Positions 1 to 8,832 of a stretch of 64,000 bases of DNA are shown in pieces (positions within the stretch are counted from its first letter, which is position 1; each line of letters starts with the position of its first letter). The stretch spans positions 124,001 to 188,000 of the forward strand of contig JADGFD010000004.1 in NCBI GenBank assembly GCA_016744015.1, read 5' to 3'. A program made the position numbers and the translations under genes. The notes under the pieces are model-generated. The model searched no databases. It saw only the letters and a list, made by a program, of their open reading frames with translations, and had not been told where the DNA came from. This DNA is from Paracoccaceae bacterium (GTDB lineage Bacteria; Pseudomonadota; Alphaproteobacteria; Rhodobacterales; Rhodobacteraceae).

Positions 1-97
1 AAGCGTCGGTGAGGGCGATATAGCAAAGCCGATTTGTGGCCACAAGAGGATAATCGCCAAAGTTTGAAAATATGTTGCGAATGGAAGGCGTCCCGAT

Positions 98-237
98 GCG
101 GCGCGTCAACCGTTGCGTTTTGTTGCAAGGTTTTCCCTGCGCCGCGCTCAAACCTATGCGATAGCCGAAAAAAGCACTGCCGTTGCTGCGCGGCGCGAGC
201 ACAATCTCTCAAAATAGTGCAAAGCTAGACGCGCCGC
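98..237. repeat. Inverted pair of ~50-bp GC-rich repeat units (family 2, pair 1)
   Basis: Two units face away from each other: one read on minus at 98-147 and one on plus at 188-237. Each begins with GCGCGGCGC and ends with the inverse GCGCCGC, so each can fold on itself. The same design recurs at 15157-15279 and 62789-63025. The plus unit continues into GCCGAGCGAAGCGAGGC (242-258), a tail also seen in diverged form after the 62977 unit. The arrangement resembles REP/BIME elements; no transposase lies in the window. Confidence 0.6.
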
Positions 238-666
238 GATAGCCGAGCGAAGCGAGGCACCATATGGGCGCCCTTGAATCCGCCTATTGGCGAGATGGCG
301 GCGCAAAGTGGCATCAACCCATGGCCCCGCGGGTTACGTATATCCGTACCAAACTCAGCTACGATCACAGGTTTTTCCGGCGCCAAAGCCGCAATCGGTG
401 TGCTAAACGCCGCCACCGCCTGCCCCCATGCTGCCAGATCGGAATCAAAACCACCGCCCACAATGGCATGCAGGGGATAAAGCGGCGCGGGGTGGCTTAG
501 CTCCGTATCCGAGCGTAGCATCAGCCCGTTATAGAACGTGCACCCAACCCGCCATTTGCGCCGGAAAGGCCCGGCCCTGAAATCAGTTATGGCTAAACAT
601 CACCCGTGCCACGCGCTTACCCATCAAGCGCTCATAATCGCAGACTTGCTCCGGTGTTATATCGTC
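225..666 (-). pseudogene. Decayed glycoside hydrolase (GH26-like) fragment
   Basis: A minus-strand frame is open from 599 to 225 without a plausible start. A second frame, running from about 666 to a TGA at 583-585, gives the segment ERLMGKRVARVMFSHN. A single frameshift between 583 and 599 would join them. The joined reading has LMLRSDTELSHPAPLYPL, DSDLAAWGQAVAAF and KPVIVAEFGTDIRN, a pattern I associate with GH26-type (mannanase-like) TIM-barrel proteins. No start codon precedes the upstream piece, which follows directly on the stop of the metallo-hydrolase gene, and the downstream end runs into the repeat at 188-237. I read this as a truncated, frameshifted remnant; the family assignment is from memory of the pattern only. 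Confidence 0.4.
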
Positions 667-669
667 CTA

Positions 670-1548
670 TTAACCCACCAATTCAAAGCGCCCTCCAAAA
701 CGGATAGGGCCATTACAGCAGACCTTGCCACGCTGGCACAGGTCTATTAAATGCGAAAACACATTGCGCGCCGCCATCGGCAAAAGTCGGCCGTCTAGGC
801 CTTGATACACGGTCGCCGTGATGTCTGAAATTCCCCCGGGCAGCGCCTCCAAAATCTGCGCTTCCCGTTCCAGCCTATGATTTATCTGATAGGTCAGCAT
901 TGCTTGCGGGTCTTCCAGCACGGGCCCGTGGCCAGGAAAATAGCGCGCCTCACCGCGTGCTTGTAGCTTGCGCAGCGACGCCATAAATTGCGTTAGGTCC
1001 CCATCAGGCGGAGAAACAAGCGTGGTGGACCATGCCATCACATGATCCCCGCTCAAAAGCCCGCCTGCAAAAGCAAAACACAGGTGGTTAGACATATGGC
1101 CGGGCGTGTGAACAGCCTCCACAGCCCAGCCCGCGCCTCTCACGATATCGCCATCCGCCAGCTGCTGATCTGGCACAAAATTCCTATCTATACCCTCACC
1201 ACCATCAAGCTCACCAAGCCCGCGCATACCCTCACTCATCCCCGCCCCGCTTGGGCCAAAAGCCAGCACGGGGGCGTCAAAAGCTTTCGCGAGTGGTGAG
1301 TGGTCTACGTGTGAATGAGTTACCAAAACATGGCTCACGCGCCGCCCGCCGATCGCGCGCTGTAGCGCTTCAAAATGCGCGGGGTCATTTGGCCCAGGGT
1401 CAATCACGGCCACTTCGCTTTCCCCAAGAATATAACTCTGGGTTCCGGTAAAGGTCATCGGCGACGCATTAGGGGCGGTCACCACCGAAAGCCCCTCCGC
1501 CAGCACCTTTGCCACGCCAATCTTCGGCTTATGCTCTGTGTTAAACAT
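670..1548 (-). CDS. MBL-fold metallo-hydrolase
   Basis: A 292-residue cytoplasmic protein of the metallo-beta-lactamase fold, similar to the glyoxalase II/LACTB2-like group. The metal-binding signature THSHVDH lies at residues 77-83, followed by HTPGHMSNH near 148 and SGDH near 167, then PGHGPVL near 205, so the two-metal centre is complete. There is no signal peptide. The ATG at 1548 is preceded by AGGGGG at good spacing. It is divergent from the sensor kinase that starts 45 bp away. The substrate cannot be told from the sequence; hydrolysis of a thioester or phosphoester is the usual activity. Confidence 0.88.
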   Translation of the reverse strand: MFNTEHKPKIGVAKVLAEGLSVVTAPNASPMTFTGTQSYILGESEVAVIDPGPNDPAHFEALQRAIGGRRVSHVLVTHSHVDHSPLAKAFDAPVLAFGPSGAGMSEGMRGLGELDGGEGIDRNFVPDQQLADGDIVRGAGWAVEAVHTPGHMSNHLCFAFAGGLLSGDHVMAWSTTLVSPPDGDLTQFMASLRKLQARGEARYFPGHGPVLEDPQAMLTYQINHRLEREAQILEALPGGISDITATVYQGLDGRLLPMAARNVFSHLIDLCQRGKVCCNGPIRFGGRFELVG

Positions 1549-1593
1549 CTGCGCCCCCTTGCGCTATGGCCCCTTGCCGCTTAACCCTTAGCT

Positions 1594-2892
1594 ATGAATT
1601 TTGGTTGGCTCAAGCGTTACATGCCGCGCTCGCTCTTTGGGCGGGCTTTGCTAATTTTGTTGCTGCCGATGATCGGGCTGCAGTTGGTTGTCGGTCAAGT
1701 GTTTATCCAGCGCCACTTTCAGAGTGTTACCGAACAAATGGCGGCCTCGGTTATTCTAGAACTCAAATTTGCCATTGAGCAGGTAGCCCGCGCCGAAGAT
1801 CCGCAGGCCGCACTTGATGAAATATCGGTAAATCTTGAAATGCTATTGTTACTCACCCCCAACGCGCCGCCCCTTCCCAGCGACCAAGTGGCGTTTTATG
1901 ACCTTTCCGGTAAAACCCTCATAAAGGCGCTGCATCGCGATATTGAGCACCCGCTTTCGGTAGACCTCCAAAGCGTGCCCGACCGTGTGGCGCTGAATAT
2001 AGAGCTGGAAAAGGGCCAGCTTGAAGCTGTAATTTCACGCGGGCGGGTAACGGCGCTGAACCCCCATCAACTCTTGGTGCTTATGCTGCTTGCGGCCATC
2101 ATCCTCACCGTTATTTCCATCCTGTTTCTGCGCAACCAAACCCGCCCCATCAACCGCTTGGCCGAAGCGGCCGAGGCTTATGGCAAAGGGCGTGACGCCC
2201 CCATCCACCCCGCAGGCTCTACCGAGGTGCGCCGCGCCGCACTGGCCTTCCTGAGCATGCGCAACAAGCTGGAGCGACAGGTAGAGCAGCGCACACAAAT
2301 GCTCTCTGGCGTTAGCCATGATCTGCGCACACCACTCACTCGCATGAAGCTAGCCGTGGAGCTTATGGGCGACGGCGAAGAACTAAAAGCCGACATTGCC
2401 GAGATGGAGCAAATGCTTGATGGTTTTCTCGCTTTTGCTCGTGACAACCAAGTTGAGGCTGGCCAGCCGGTAGACCCAATCGCGCTTGCCCAAACTATTG
2501 CCCAAAAATGCGGTGATATCCCCGTCAATATCTTGCGATCAACGGCTGATAATAAAAACGTTGTGCTACGCCAAGATGCGATCACACGTGCGCTACAAAA
2601 CCTAATTAGCAATGGGCAACACTATGGCAACACGGTGCATTTGTCCGTGGCTCTCAGTCAGCGCTTTCTGGAATATCGCGTTGAGGATGACGGCCCCGGC
2701 ATTCCGCCCGAGGCCGTTGAGCGGGCCATGCAGCCTTTTGCGCGGCTAGACGAAGCGCGGGGCCACCATGCGGGCGTGGGGCTTGGCCTAAGCATAACCC
2801 TTGATATTGCCCGCGCCCATGGCGGCACTCTAGAGTTGGGACGAAGTGAGGATTTGGGCGGACTAAGCGCCAAAATCGTGATCCCCCGCTAA
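1594..2892 (+). CDS. Sensor histidine kinase (EnvZ-type)
   Basis: A 432-residue inner-membrane sensor kinase. Membrane segments lie near residues 17-37 and 158-178 with a short periplasmic sensor loop between them, then a HAMP linker. The HisKA phosphorylation site is SHDLRTPLTR with His at about 242. The ATPase domain has an N box (LQNLISNGQHYG), a G1 box (DDGPGIP) and a G2 box (GVGLGLSI). All catalytic elements are intact. The layout matches EnvZ-like partners of OmpR regulators, but no response regulator is adjacent in this window, so the partner must be elsewhere or beyond an intervening loss. The signal sensed is unknown. Confidence 0.88.
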   Translation: MNFGWLKRYMPRSLFGRALLILLLPMIGLQLVVGQVFIQRHFQSVTEQMAASVILELKFAIEQVARAEDPQAALDEISVNLEMLLLLTPNAPPLPSDQVAFYDLSGKTLIKALHRDIEHPLSVDLQSVPDRVALNIELEKGQLEAVISRGRVTALNPHQLLVLMLLAAIILTVISILFLRNQTRPINRLAEAAEAYGKGRDAPIHPAGSTEVRRAALAFLSMRNKLERQVEQRTQMLSGVSHDLRTPLTRMKLAVELMGDGEELKADIAEMEQMLDGFLAFARDNQVEAGQPVDPIALAQTIAQKCGDIPVNILRSTADNKNVVLRQDAITRALQNLISNGQHYGNTVHLSVALSQRFLEYRVEDDGPGIPPEAVERAMQPFARLDEARGHHAGVGLGLSITLDIARAHGGTLELGRSEDLGGLSAKIVIPR

Positions 2893-2978
2893 ATGCACGC
2901 ACGACTACAGGCGAAGCTATGCAGCCAAATTATAGTTTGACAGCTGATTATATTCCTCAATCCCCTGGCCCGCGCAGG

Positions 2979-3233
2979 TCATAGCGCCTGAAAGAAAATG
3001 GATGGCATCCAGTCTGTGATGTAGGCAAACTTATTCTCATCTCCATTTGGAACATTGGAAAAGTTCACATACCAAGCTGATTTGGTTTGGCCGACGTAAA
3101 ACTCCCGCCCCTTACTTTCAAAAATCACGCCCGAGATGGCCATTTGCAGCGGCTCATAATGGCAATTCGAGCACCGCATCAAGTCTGCGCGGGAATACCC
3201 GTAAAATGGCAGGCTGTCCCAAAACTGAAAGGG
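2979..3233 (-). pseudogene. Startless open-frame fragment of an unknown protein
   Basis: The frame is open from 3233 to 2979 and is bounded upstream by an in-frame TAG (3234-3236). The reading begins PFQFWDSLPFYGYSRADLM and continues with a CSNC pair, then GREFYVGQTKSAWYVNF and DWMPSIFFQAL. The composition (many aromatic residues, AT-richer codons) looks protein-like, but no ATG with a Shine-Dalgarno occurs; the only internal starts (TTG-ATG at about 3180) would remove the conserved-looking N-terminal part. I read it as a 5'-truncated remnant, or a small gene of unknown function. The rest of 2893-3450 shows nothing else I can identify. Confidence 0.3.
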
Positions 3234-3450
3234 CTACCGCAGCACAGCTAACTGGCGATGACAGCGAAGCCTAGCGGGACCTCAGCAAAAATCTGCCAGC
3301 CACCGGCAGACACAACCATTGTGGTTTTCAGTAGCCTATTTGATAAAAATGCACGCTGTGATGGAATAACTGCGGCGCGTCCAAGTTTTAACCCTCAGCA
3401 TGAACGCCTGAAGACAAACTGGCAATGAGTAGTGTCGCCCCAAGCTTCAT

Positions 3451-4461
3451 CTAAATATCCTCCTGCATGCGGCTCAGCCCAGCTTGGGCAAAATATCCCA
3501 CATAAGCTCCCAGCTCCAGCGCCTTTTGCGGGTTAGAGGCATTGCCGTCCAGCGCCCGTTTTTTCACCCCCTGTAAAATGGCCGCCATGCGGAAAAAACT
3601 GAACGCCACATAAAACTGCATATCGGGCACAGGGATACCCATGCGCGCAGCATAATCGGCTATGTAAGCCTTATCAGACGGTATTCCGAGCGCTTCACGG
3701 TCGACGCCCGCCAAGCCGCGCCCCTCAGCCCCCACAGGCATTTGCCACTGCATAAGCTGTGCGCCAAGATCCGCCAGTGGGTGGCCAAGGGTTGAAAGCT
3801 CCCAATCAAGAATGGCGGCTAATGTATTGGTTTTTTTATCAAAAAGAAGATTATCAATCCGCCAGTCTCCGTGCACTAGAGATATGGTGCCGTCGTCGGG
3901 CGGCTGGTTGTTTGCTAACCAGTTGATCAACCCATCCATGGCAGGAATCACCTCTGTGGCACTGGCTTCATATTGCTTGCTCCAGCGGCTAAGTTGGCGC
4001 TCAAAATAGTTCCCCGGCGGGCCATAATTTTGCAGCCCCGCTTTGGCCAGATCAACCGAATGCACCGCAGCCAAGCCTGCGTTCATCTGGTCATATATCT
4101 CCCGGCGGTCTTGAGGTGTTAACCCTTGCAAGCGCGGGTCGCCGTAGTTTTCGCCTTCGGAAAAAGCCATGAGGTAAAACATGGTTTCAGAGACCGCCGG
4201 ATCATCGCACAGCACAAAAACCTTTGGCACGGGAAGTCCTTGTGCATGCAAGGCCTTCAGCACCCTAAACTCACGATCCACCGCATGGGCCGATTTTAGC
4301 AGCTTACCCGCAGGCTTGCTTCGCAATACAAATTTGCCGCTGGGCGTGGTCAGGATATAGGTTGGGTTGCTCTGCCCGCTCGGGGTTTTTGCCACCTTGA
4401 CCGGCCCTTTAAATCCATCGACTTCTGCCTCAAGGTATTCAGTTAACCGCTTAAAATCCAT
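3451..4461 (-). CDS. APH-family phosphotransferase (ACAD10/11 kinase-like)
   Basis: A 336-residue cytoplasmic kinase-like protein of the aminoglycoside phosphotransferase family. The ATP-binding Lys is probably in VLRSKP (about residue 49). The catalytic loop VHGDWRIDNLLF is at 196-207 and the metal-binding DWELSTLG at 219-226. Its ATG overlaps the stop of the upstream acyl-CoA dehydrogenase gene by one base (TGATG), so the two are translationally coupled. In animal ACAD10/ACAD11 these two domains are fused, and in Pseudomonas levulinate catabolism a similar pair acts on 4-hydroxyacyl-CoA. By inference this enzyme phosphorylates the 4-hydroxy group of acyl-CoAs. Antibiotic resistance is unlikely in this setting. 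Confidence 0.85.
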   Translation of the reverse strand: MDFKRLTEYLEAEVDGFKGPVKVAKTPSGQSNPTYILTTPSGKFVLRSKPAGKLLKSAHAVDREFRVLKALHAQGLPVPKVFVLCDDPAVSETMFYLMAFSEGENYGDPRLQGLTPQDRREIYDQMNAGLAAVHSVDLAKAGLQNYGPPGNYFERQLSRWSKQYEASATEVIPAMDGLINWLANNQPPDDGTISLVHGDWRIDNLLFDKKTNTLAAILDWELSTLGHPLADLGAQLMQWQMPVGAEGRGLAGVDREALGIPSDKAYIADYAARMGIPVPDMQFYVAFSFFRMAAILQGVKKRALDGNASNPQKALELGAYVGYFAQAGLSRMQEDI

Positions 4462-5699
4462 CAGATTTTCTCATTGGTATATTGCCGAAGCTCCTTACGC
4501 GCGACCTGCCGACGGTGCACAGCATCCGGCCCATCTGCCAGCCGCAGCGTGCGTACATGAGTCCAGCTCGCTGCCAGTGGTGTATCTTGTGAAACCCCTT
4601 GCCCGCCAAACATTTGCACCGCTTCATCCACCACCTTAAGCGCAACTTTGGGCGCGACCACCTTGATCATACTTATCCATGGTGCCGCTGCCTTGGCGTC
4701 GCCTTGGTCCATAAACCACGCCGCTTTCAGGCACAGCAAGCGCGCCTGCTCAATCTCCATTCGGCATTCGGCGATAATATCGTAATTCGCCCCCAGATGC
4801 GCGATTTTTTGGCCAAAAGCCTCCCGCGCCAACCCCCGCTTGCACATAAGCTCAAGCGCATTTTCAGCGTGGCCAATGGCGCGCATACAGTGGTGAATCC
4901 GGCCCGGCCCAAGCCGCCCCTGCGAAATATCAAAGCCGCGTCCTTCGCCGAGTAAAAGGTTTGCAGCCGGCACCCGCACGTCGGTAAATCGGATATGCAT
5001 ATGCCCGTGCGGCGCGTCATCATGGCCATAAACTTCCATTGGCCGAAGCACTTCAACGCCCGCAGCATCAGCAGGCACCAAAACCATAGAATGGCGGCGA
5101 TATTTGTGGTCCCCCTCTCCGCCGGTTTTCACCATCACGATGTAAATCTCACAGCGCGGGTCCCCGGCCCCACTGGCCCACCACTTTTCGCCATTCAGCA
5201 CATAGTCATCACCATCCCGCACGCAAGACATCGAAATATTGGTCGCATCAGAGCTGGCCATATCCGGCTCCGTCATCAAATAAGCAGACCGGATTTCACC
5301 GTTAAGCAAAGGCGTTAGCCACGTTTCTTTATGCTCGGGCGTGCCGTAGCGCTCCAGAACTTCCATATTGCCGGTATCTGGCGCCGAGCAATTAAACACC
5401 TCAGCCCCCAGCGGGGTTTTCCCCATTTCCTCGGCCAAAAAGGCATATTCAACCGTGCTCAGCCCATAGCCCTTATCACTATCCGTTAGCCAAAAATTCC
5501 ACAGTCCACGCGCGCGCGCCTCGGCCTTCAAACCCTCCAGAATTTCGGTCATCCGCGGCGTATAAACAAAACGACCCCCGCCCTTACCAACCTCGCTACG
5601 ATATTCCTCTTCCAACGGCGCAATTTCCGCCGTCACCATCTCGCGCACCGCCTCAACCAGCGGGGCCACTTTTTTGGTTATACCTAAATCCATTTTCAT
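4461..5699 (-). CDS. Acyl-CoA dehydrogenase (ACAD11-like)
   Basis: A 412-residue flavoprotein with the full acyl-CoA dehydrogenase layout: an all-alpha N-terminal domain, a middle beta domain (YLMTEPDMASSDATN, about residues 140-154; GEKWWASGAG near 170) and a C-terminal helical domain (FGQKIAHLGAN; FGGQGVSQDTPLA; LRLADGPDAVHR). The ADGPDAVH ending is typical of the ACAD10/11 branch. It lies directly upstream of, and overlaps, the APH-family kinase gene, suggesting that the two act on the same 4-hydroxy or 4-phospho acyl-CoA. FAD is the expected cofactor. The start has an AGGAG-like sequence about 6 bases upstream. Confidence 0.88.
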   Translation of the reverse strand: MKMDLGITKKVAPLVEAVREMVTAEIAPLEEEYRSEVGKGGGRFVYTPRMTEILEGLKAEARARGLWNFWLTDSDKGYGLSTVEYAFLAEEMGKTPLGAEVFNCSAPDTGNMEVLERYGTPEHKETWLTPLLNGEIRSAYLMTEPDMASSDATNISMSCVRDGDDYVLNGEKWWASGAGDPRCEIYIVMVKTGGEGDHKYRRHSMVLVPADAAGVEVLRPMEVYGHDDAPHGHMHIRFTDVRVPAANLLLGEGRGFDISQGRLGPGRIHHCMRAIGHAENALELMCKRGLAREAFGQKIAHLGANYDIIAECRMEIEQARLLCLKAAWFMDQGDAKAAAPWISMIKVVAPKVALKVVDEAVQMFGGQGVSQDTPLAASWTHVRTLRLADGPDAVHRRQVARKELRQYTNEKI

Positions 5700-5795
5700 C
5701 TCCTGAACGCTCGTTCACATAATGGCCGGATTTTCAGGCAAGGCAACCACAATCACATTGACGCCACGCCAGCACCGCGCTAAATCAGCCGTAAT

Positions 5796-5871
5796 GCGGG
5801 TGTAGCTCAGTTGGTAGAGCATCAGCTTCCCAAGCTGAATGTCGAGGGTTCGAGCCCCTTCGCCCGCTCCA
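5796..5871 (+). tRNA. tRNA-Gly(CCC)
   Basis: A 76-base cloverleaf with encoded CCA. The acceptor stem GCGGGTG/CGCCCGC has one G-U pair, the D arm contains AGCTCAGTTGGTAGAGC, and the anticodon stem TCAGC/GCTGA encloses loop TTCCCAA, giving anticodon CCC. The T arm is GAGGGTTCGAGCCCCTT. The next gene downstream (a methyltransferase on minus) is AT-richer than its surroundings. Confidence 0.97.
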
Positions 5872-5999
5872 AATACTTCTAAAACTGGGGTTCGGAGTTT
5901 ACCAATCTGATTTCACAAAACGGTTTAGGTTATTCTACCACCCCTGCCAGATATTGAGTCGAAAACCAATTATCCAGAATTTCAAATGGAGCGCTTTGA

Positions 6000-6755
6000 C
6001 TAAGACCGTTTTTTAGTGAGGTACCCACCGCTAATCCCGGCTAGATACTTGATTGTCCAACGTGGCCCGAAGAGACGCAACGAAACTGACCGCAGCATTT
6101 GAAAACCTTTATAGGCAATGCCGCTTTTTTTCACTCGAAAATCTTCGGAATAAACATTTGCAATAACATCATATCCATTGCTATCCAGCCATTTTAGAAA
6201 GAACGGCTCGTCGAAAAAATGCAAATGCCCGTATTTTTCAAACTGCCTCTCCGGAACGCTCCCCCGTAAACTGTAAAACAAGTTATATTCTAACGGCACA
6301 TTAATATACTGATATTCCGAACGTAAAGCACATTCGTCAAGCATTTCCAGCATATCTGGGCAGTGCTCCATTACGTGAATCAAAGATACGATACTGCACT
6401 TTTGCGTTGGGTCAATTTCGGAAATAGAATTTTTGCTGTATTTAACCCTATCAACAACCCCTTTCTGCGCAGCCAAAGAATTCGCGATCTCAACAGCCGT
6501 ATCGGAGATATCAATGCCTTCTAGAGCCACACTCTTTAAACGGGCATCAGCAGACATCTCTGCCAAAACCCCACCAGAGCCACTTCCTACGTCAAGGATC
6601 GAGTCAATTTTATCAAAAATACCGGCATTCTCCAGCGCTTCAAGAAATGCCGATGCACGGTAAAGGGACACTTCGTCTTCCCAGTTATTTGTGTTGCTCT
6701 GATACGATTCAGCATTGTATAGGTTGCGCGAGCGCTCTTGGTCTATGATTGCCAA
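6000..6755 (-). CDS. Class I SAM-dependent methyltransferase
   Basis: A 251-residue protein with a Rossmann-type methyltransferase domain. Motif I is ILDVGSGSGG (residues 53-62), followed by an acidic strand end (LEGIDIS) and a VSLIHVMEHCPD segment typical of Methyltransf_11/23-type enzymes. The C-terminal third (FFDEPFFLKWLDSNGYDV and on) resembles enzymes that modify sugars or lipids in surface-polymer clusters, but no such cluster is present. The gene uses more A and T than its neighbours and sits just after tRNA-Gly(CCC), which suggests lateral acquisition. The substrate is unknown. Confidence 0.8.
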   Translation of the reverse strand: MAIIDQERSRNLYNAESYQSNTNNWEDEVSLYRASAFLEALENAGIFDKIDSILDVGSGSGGVLAEMSADARLKSVALEGIDISDTAVEIANSLAAQKGVVDRVKYSKNSISEIDPTQKCSIVSLIHVMEHCPDMLEMLDECALRSEYQYINVPLEYNLFYSLRGSVPERQFEKYGHLHFFDEPFFLKWLDSNGYDVIANVYSEDFRVKKSGIAYKGFQMLRSVSLRLFGPRWTIKYLAGISGGYLTKKRS

Positions 6756-6874
6756 TTTTCTTTCCTTTTATGTATAGCTAGAATGCTGCAAAACAGCCTT
6801 CAACCACGCGGCTGATGAAGAGTAAATGCAGCTACTTCATTAAAAACTGGTTAATACTAGCTTAATCGCTAAGC

Positions 6875-7444
6875 TTACGCCTGAATTTCCTTAACCGTCA
6901 GCCCATAGCCACCCGCCGCCACGTAATCCTTTTCGGCCTGCGTAGACATCCGGCCCAAGGCTTTATTCCGATACGGAAAACGTCCGAATTTGCGGATAAC
7001 CTCCCGGTGGGCGCGCGGGTGTAAGAACCGGCCCTCGCCAGACATATTTTGCTTAAACATCCGCATGCAGGTGTCTTGGTCGGCCAGCACTTCGGAATGC
7101 ATCAGCGGCAGGTAGAAAAACTGCCGCATGGGCTCATCAATCTCTAAGTCTTGCCCCGCAAAAATAGCGCGTTTGGCAATGCAGCGCGCCTTGCTATCGG
7201 TGGCAAAACTATCACCCGAGCCGCGAAACATATTGCGCGGGAACTGGTCAATCGCGATCAGCAGCGCCAGCGCGCCTTTGGCCTCCCCCGGCCAATTATC
7301 ATAATCGCCTGCGCGAATATCGTGCCAAAAATCAAGGTAGCGGTCGCGGATTCTCTGGTCAAGCGCGGGGTCGGCCATATACCAGCCCTTTTGCCCCACT
7401 TCATTTTGCCAGAAATCTATAATTCCATCAGGTGTAATGCTCAT
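6875..7444 (-). CDS. DUF924 family protein
   Basis: A 189-residue soluble helical protein matching the DUF924 family: IIDFWQNEVGQKGWYM at the N-terminus, then the conserved LALLIAIDQFPRNMFRGS, FFYLPLMHSE and FLHPRAHREVIRKFGRFPYRN. I chose ATG 7444 (MSITPDG) over the TTG fifteen bases upstream because GGGAAACAGG precedes it. Members are structurally TPR-like; the function is not established. It stands between the methyltransferase and an MFS gene on the same strand without tight coupling. Confidence 0.85.
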   Translation of the reverse strand: MSITPDGIIDFWQNEVGQKGWYMADPALDQRIRDRYLDFWHDIRAGDYDNWPGEAKGALALLIAIDQFPRNMFRGSGDSFATDSKARCIAKRAIFAGQDLEIDEPMRQFFYLPLMHSEVLADQDTCMRMFKQNMSGEGRFLHPRAHREVIRKFGRFPYRNKALGRMSTQAEKDYVAAGGYGLTVKEIQA

Positions 7445-7513
7445 TGGCCTGTTTCCCAAGATTGTGCCCGCCCTCAGCTAAACGACTAAATATTGATTCG
7501 GGCAAGCATAATT

Positions 7514-8776
7514 TCACGCCACATCGCTGTCCTCCTCCGCTTCTGCGGCCTCGATGGCAACTTCTTGCGCAACTTCGGCGGCAATCGGGGTGGATTGCGG
7601 CATAACAGGGGTGTAGCTCATGGTGTCTTCTATCGGGATAGCCTCGCGGCGGGTCATACGGTAGGCACCGTAAATAGTGATGCTGCCCATAAGCAAGATC
7701 AACGCATAATAATAGCTAAACGCGCCGTAGCGTGTCATTGCAAGGCCCACAAGCACCGGCGTGCCGGCCGCCCCGATACCATTGAGAAACACCAAAGCAC
7801 CAGAAGCATTGGCCATATCCTCAGGCTCAAGGTAATCATTTGTGTGCGCAATCAGAAGCGAGTAAAGTGGGCTACCGGTGGAGCCGATCAGGAATCCAAG
7901 CGCAAGCAGCATGTAAAACGAGCCCGCAAAGGGTAGCGCAACCGCAATGCAGATAGCAGAAATGCCGGTTATGATGACGATCAATAGGCGGCGATCCATT
8001 CGGTCAGACATCCAGCCAATAGGGTATTGCATCACCACCGCCCCTAGGTAGCTCACACCAACCAGCAGCGAAATTTCACTGGTGGCAAGCCCGCTTTCGG
8101 TCGCAAAAACGGCTGTCATCCCAAACAGCACCGAAAGAATACCACCAAGAACGAATGACCCCACAGCCCCAAGCGGAGATGTTTTGAACAAGCGCCTAAG
8201 CGTCATTGGTGGGGAGGCATGAAAGGCCGGCGCAGGAGAAACCGAAAGCAGAATTGGCGCAAAAGACACTGAAACCAGTATCGAGATCACCGCAAAAAGC
8301 ACAAAGCCAGAGGGGTCTGCCATCAGGATCAAGAACTGCGCCAGCACCAGCCCCAGCATCTGGATGATCATATAGGCCGAAAGCGCCTGCCCGCGGGTTT
8401 CGTTGGTTGCGGCATCATTCAGCCAGCTTTCCGCCACCACATAGACGCCGGAAAAACCAAAGCCAACAATCAGCCGCAAGAGCGCCCAAATGTAAGGGTC
8501 CGGCGCCATGGCATAGCCAATAAAAGCCGCCGAAACCAGCGAGGCCAGCGCTGCAAACACCCGCACATGCCCAACGCGTCGAATAAGCTGCGGGGCAAGC
8601 TTAGAGCCGATTAAAAAGCCCACGTAATAAGCTGTCATCACGTATGACATGGTGGTGGGGCCAAAGCCCTCAAGCGCGCCGCGCACCGAAAGCAGCGTGC
8701 CTTGGGTACCGTTGCCTAGCATCAAAAGAAACATGCCTAGCAGCAAGGCCCATGAGTTTTTGAGAATATATCCCAT
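7514..8776 (-). CDS. MFS transporter
   Basis: A 420-residue inner-membrane protein with about twelve hydrophobic segments and the two six-helix halves of a major facilitator. MLMLGNGTQGTLLSVR lies in helix 1, and the loop 8-9 repeat of the MFS motif appears as GWMSDRMDRRLLI. The cytoplasmic C-terminal tail after residue 375 is acidic and alanine-rich (EAAEAEEDSDVA). It resembles the YcaD/UMF-type proton-driven transporters common in Rhodobacteraceae. The substrate is not predictable. Confidence 0.85.
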   Translation of the reverse strand: MGYILKNSWALLLGMFLLMLGNGTQGTLLSVRGALEGFGPTTMSYVMTAYYVGFLIGSKLAPQLIRRVGHVRVFAALASLVSAAFIGYAMAPDPYIWALLRLIVGFGFSGVYVVAESWLNDAATNETRGQALSAYMIIQMLGLVLAQFLILMADPSGFVLFAVISILVSVSFAPILLSVSPAPAFHASPPMTLRRLFKTSPLGAVGSFVLGGILSVLFGMTAVFATESGLATSEISLLVGVSYLGAVVMQYPIGWMSDRMDRRLLIVIITGISAICIAVALPFAGSFYMLLALGFLIGSTGSPLYSLLIAHTNDYLEPEDMANASGALVFLNGIGAAGTPVLVGLAMTRYGAFSYYYALILLMGSITIYGAYRMTRREAIPIEDTMSYTPVMPQSTPIAAEVAQEVAIEAAEAEEDSDVA

Positions 8777-8832
8777 TGCGCGAATCTCTTATATATTTTC
8801 CCCTCGTTGAATCCGCTGTAAACGCGGCGCGC

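Noticed and set aside
3451-4461. Aminoglycoside resistance kinase
   Set aside because: The protein has the APH fold, but its overlap with an ACAD11-like dehydrogenase points to 4-hydroxyacyl-CoA metabolism.
5796-5999. Integration site (att) at the 3' end of tRNA-Gly
   Set aside because: I looked for a second copy of the tRNA 3' end (CGAGCCCCTTCGCCCGC) around the methyltransferase and did not find one; no integrase is present.
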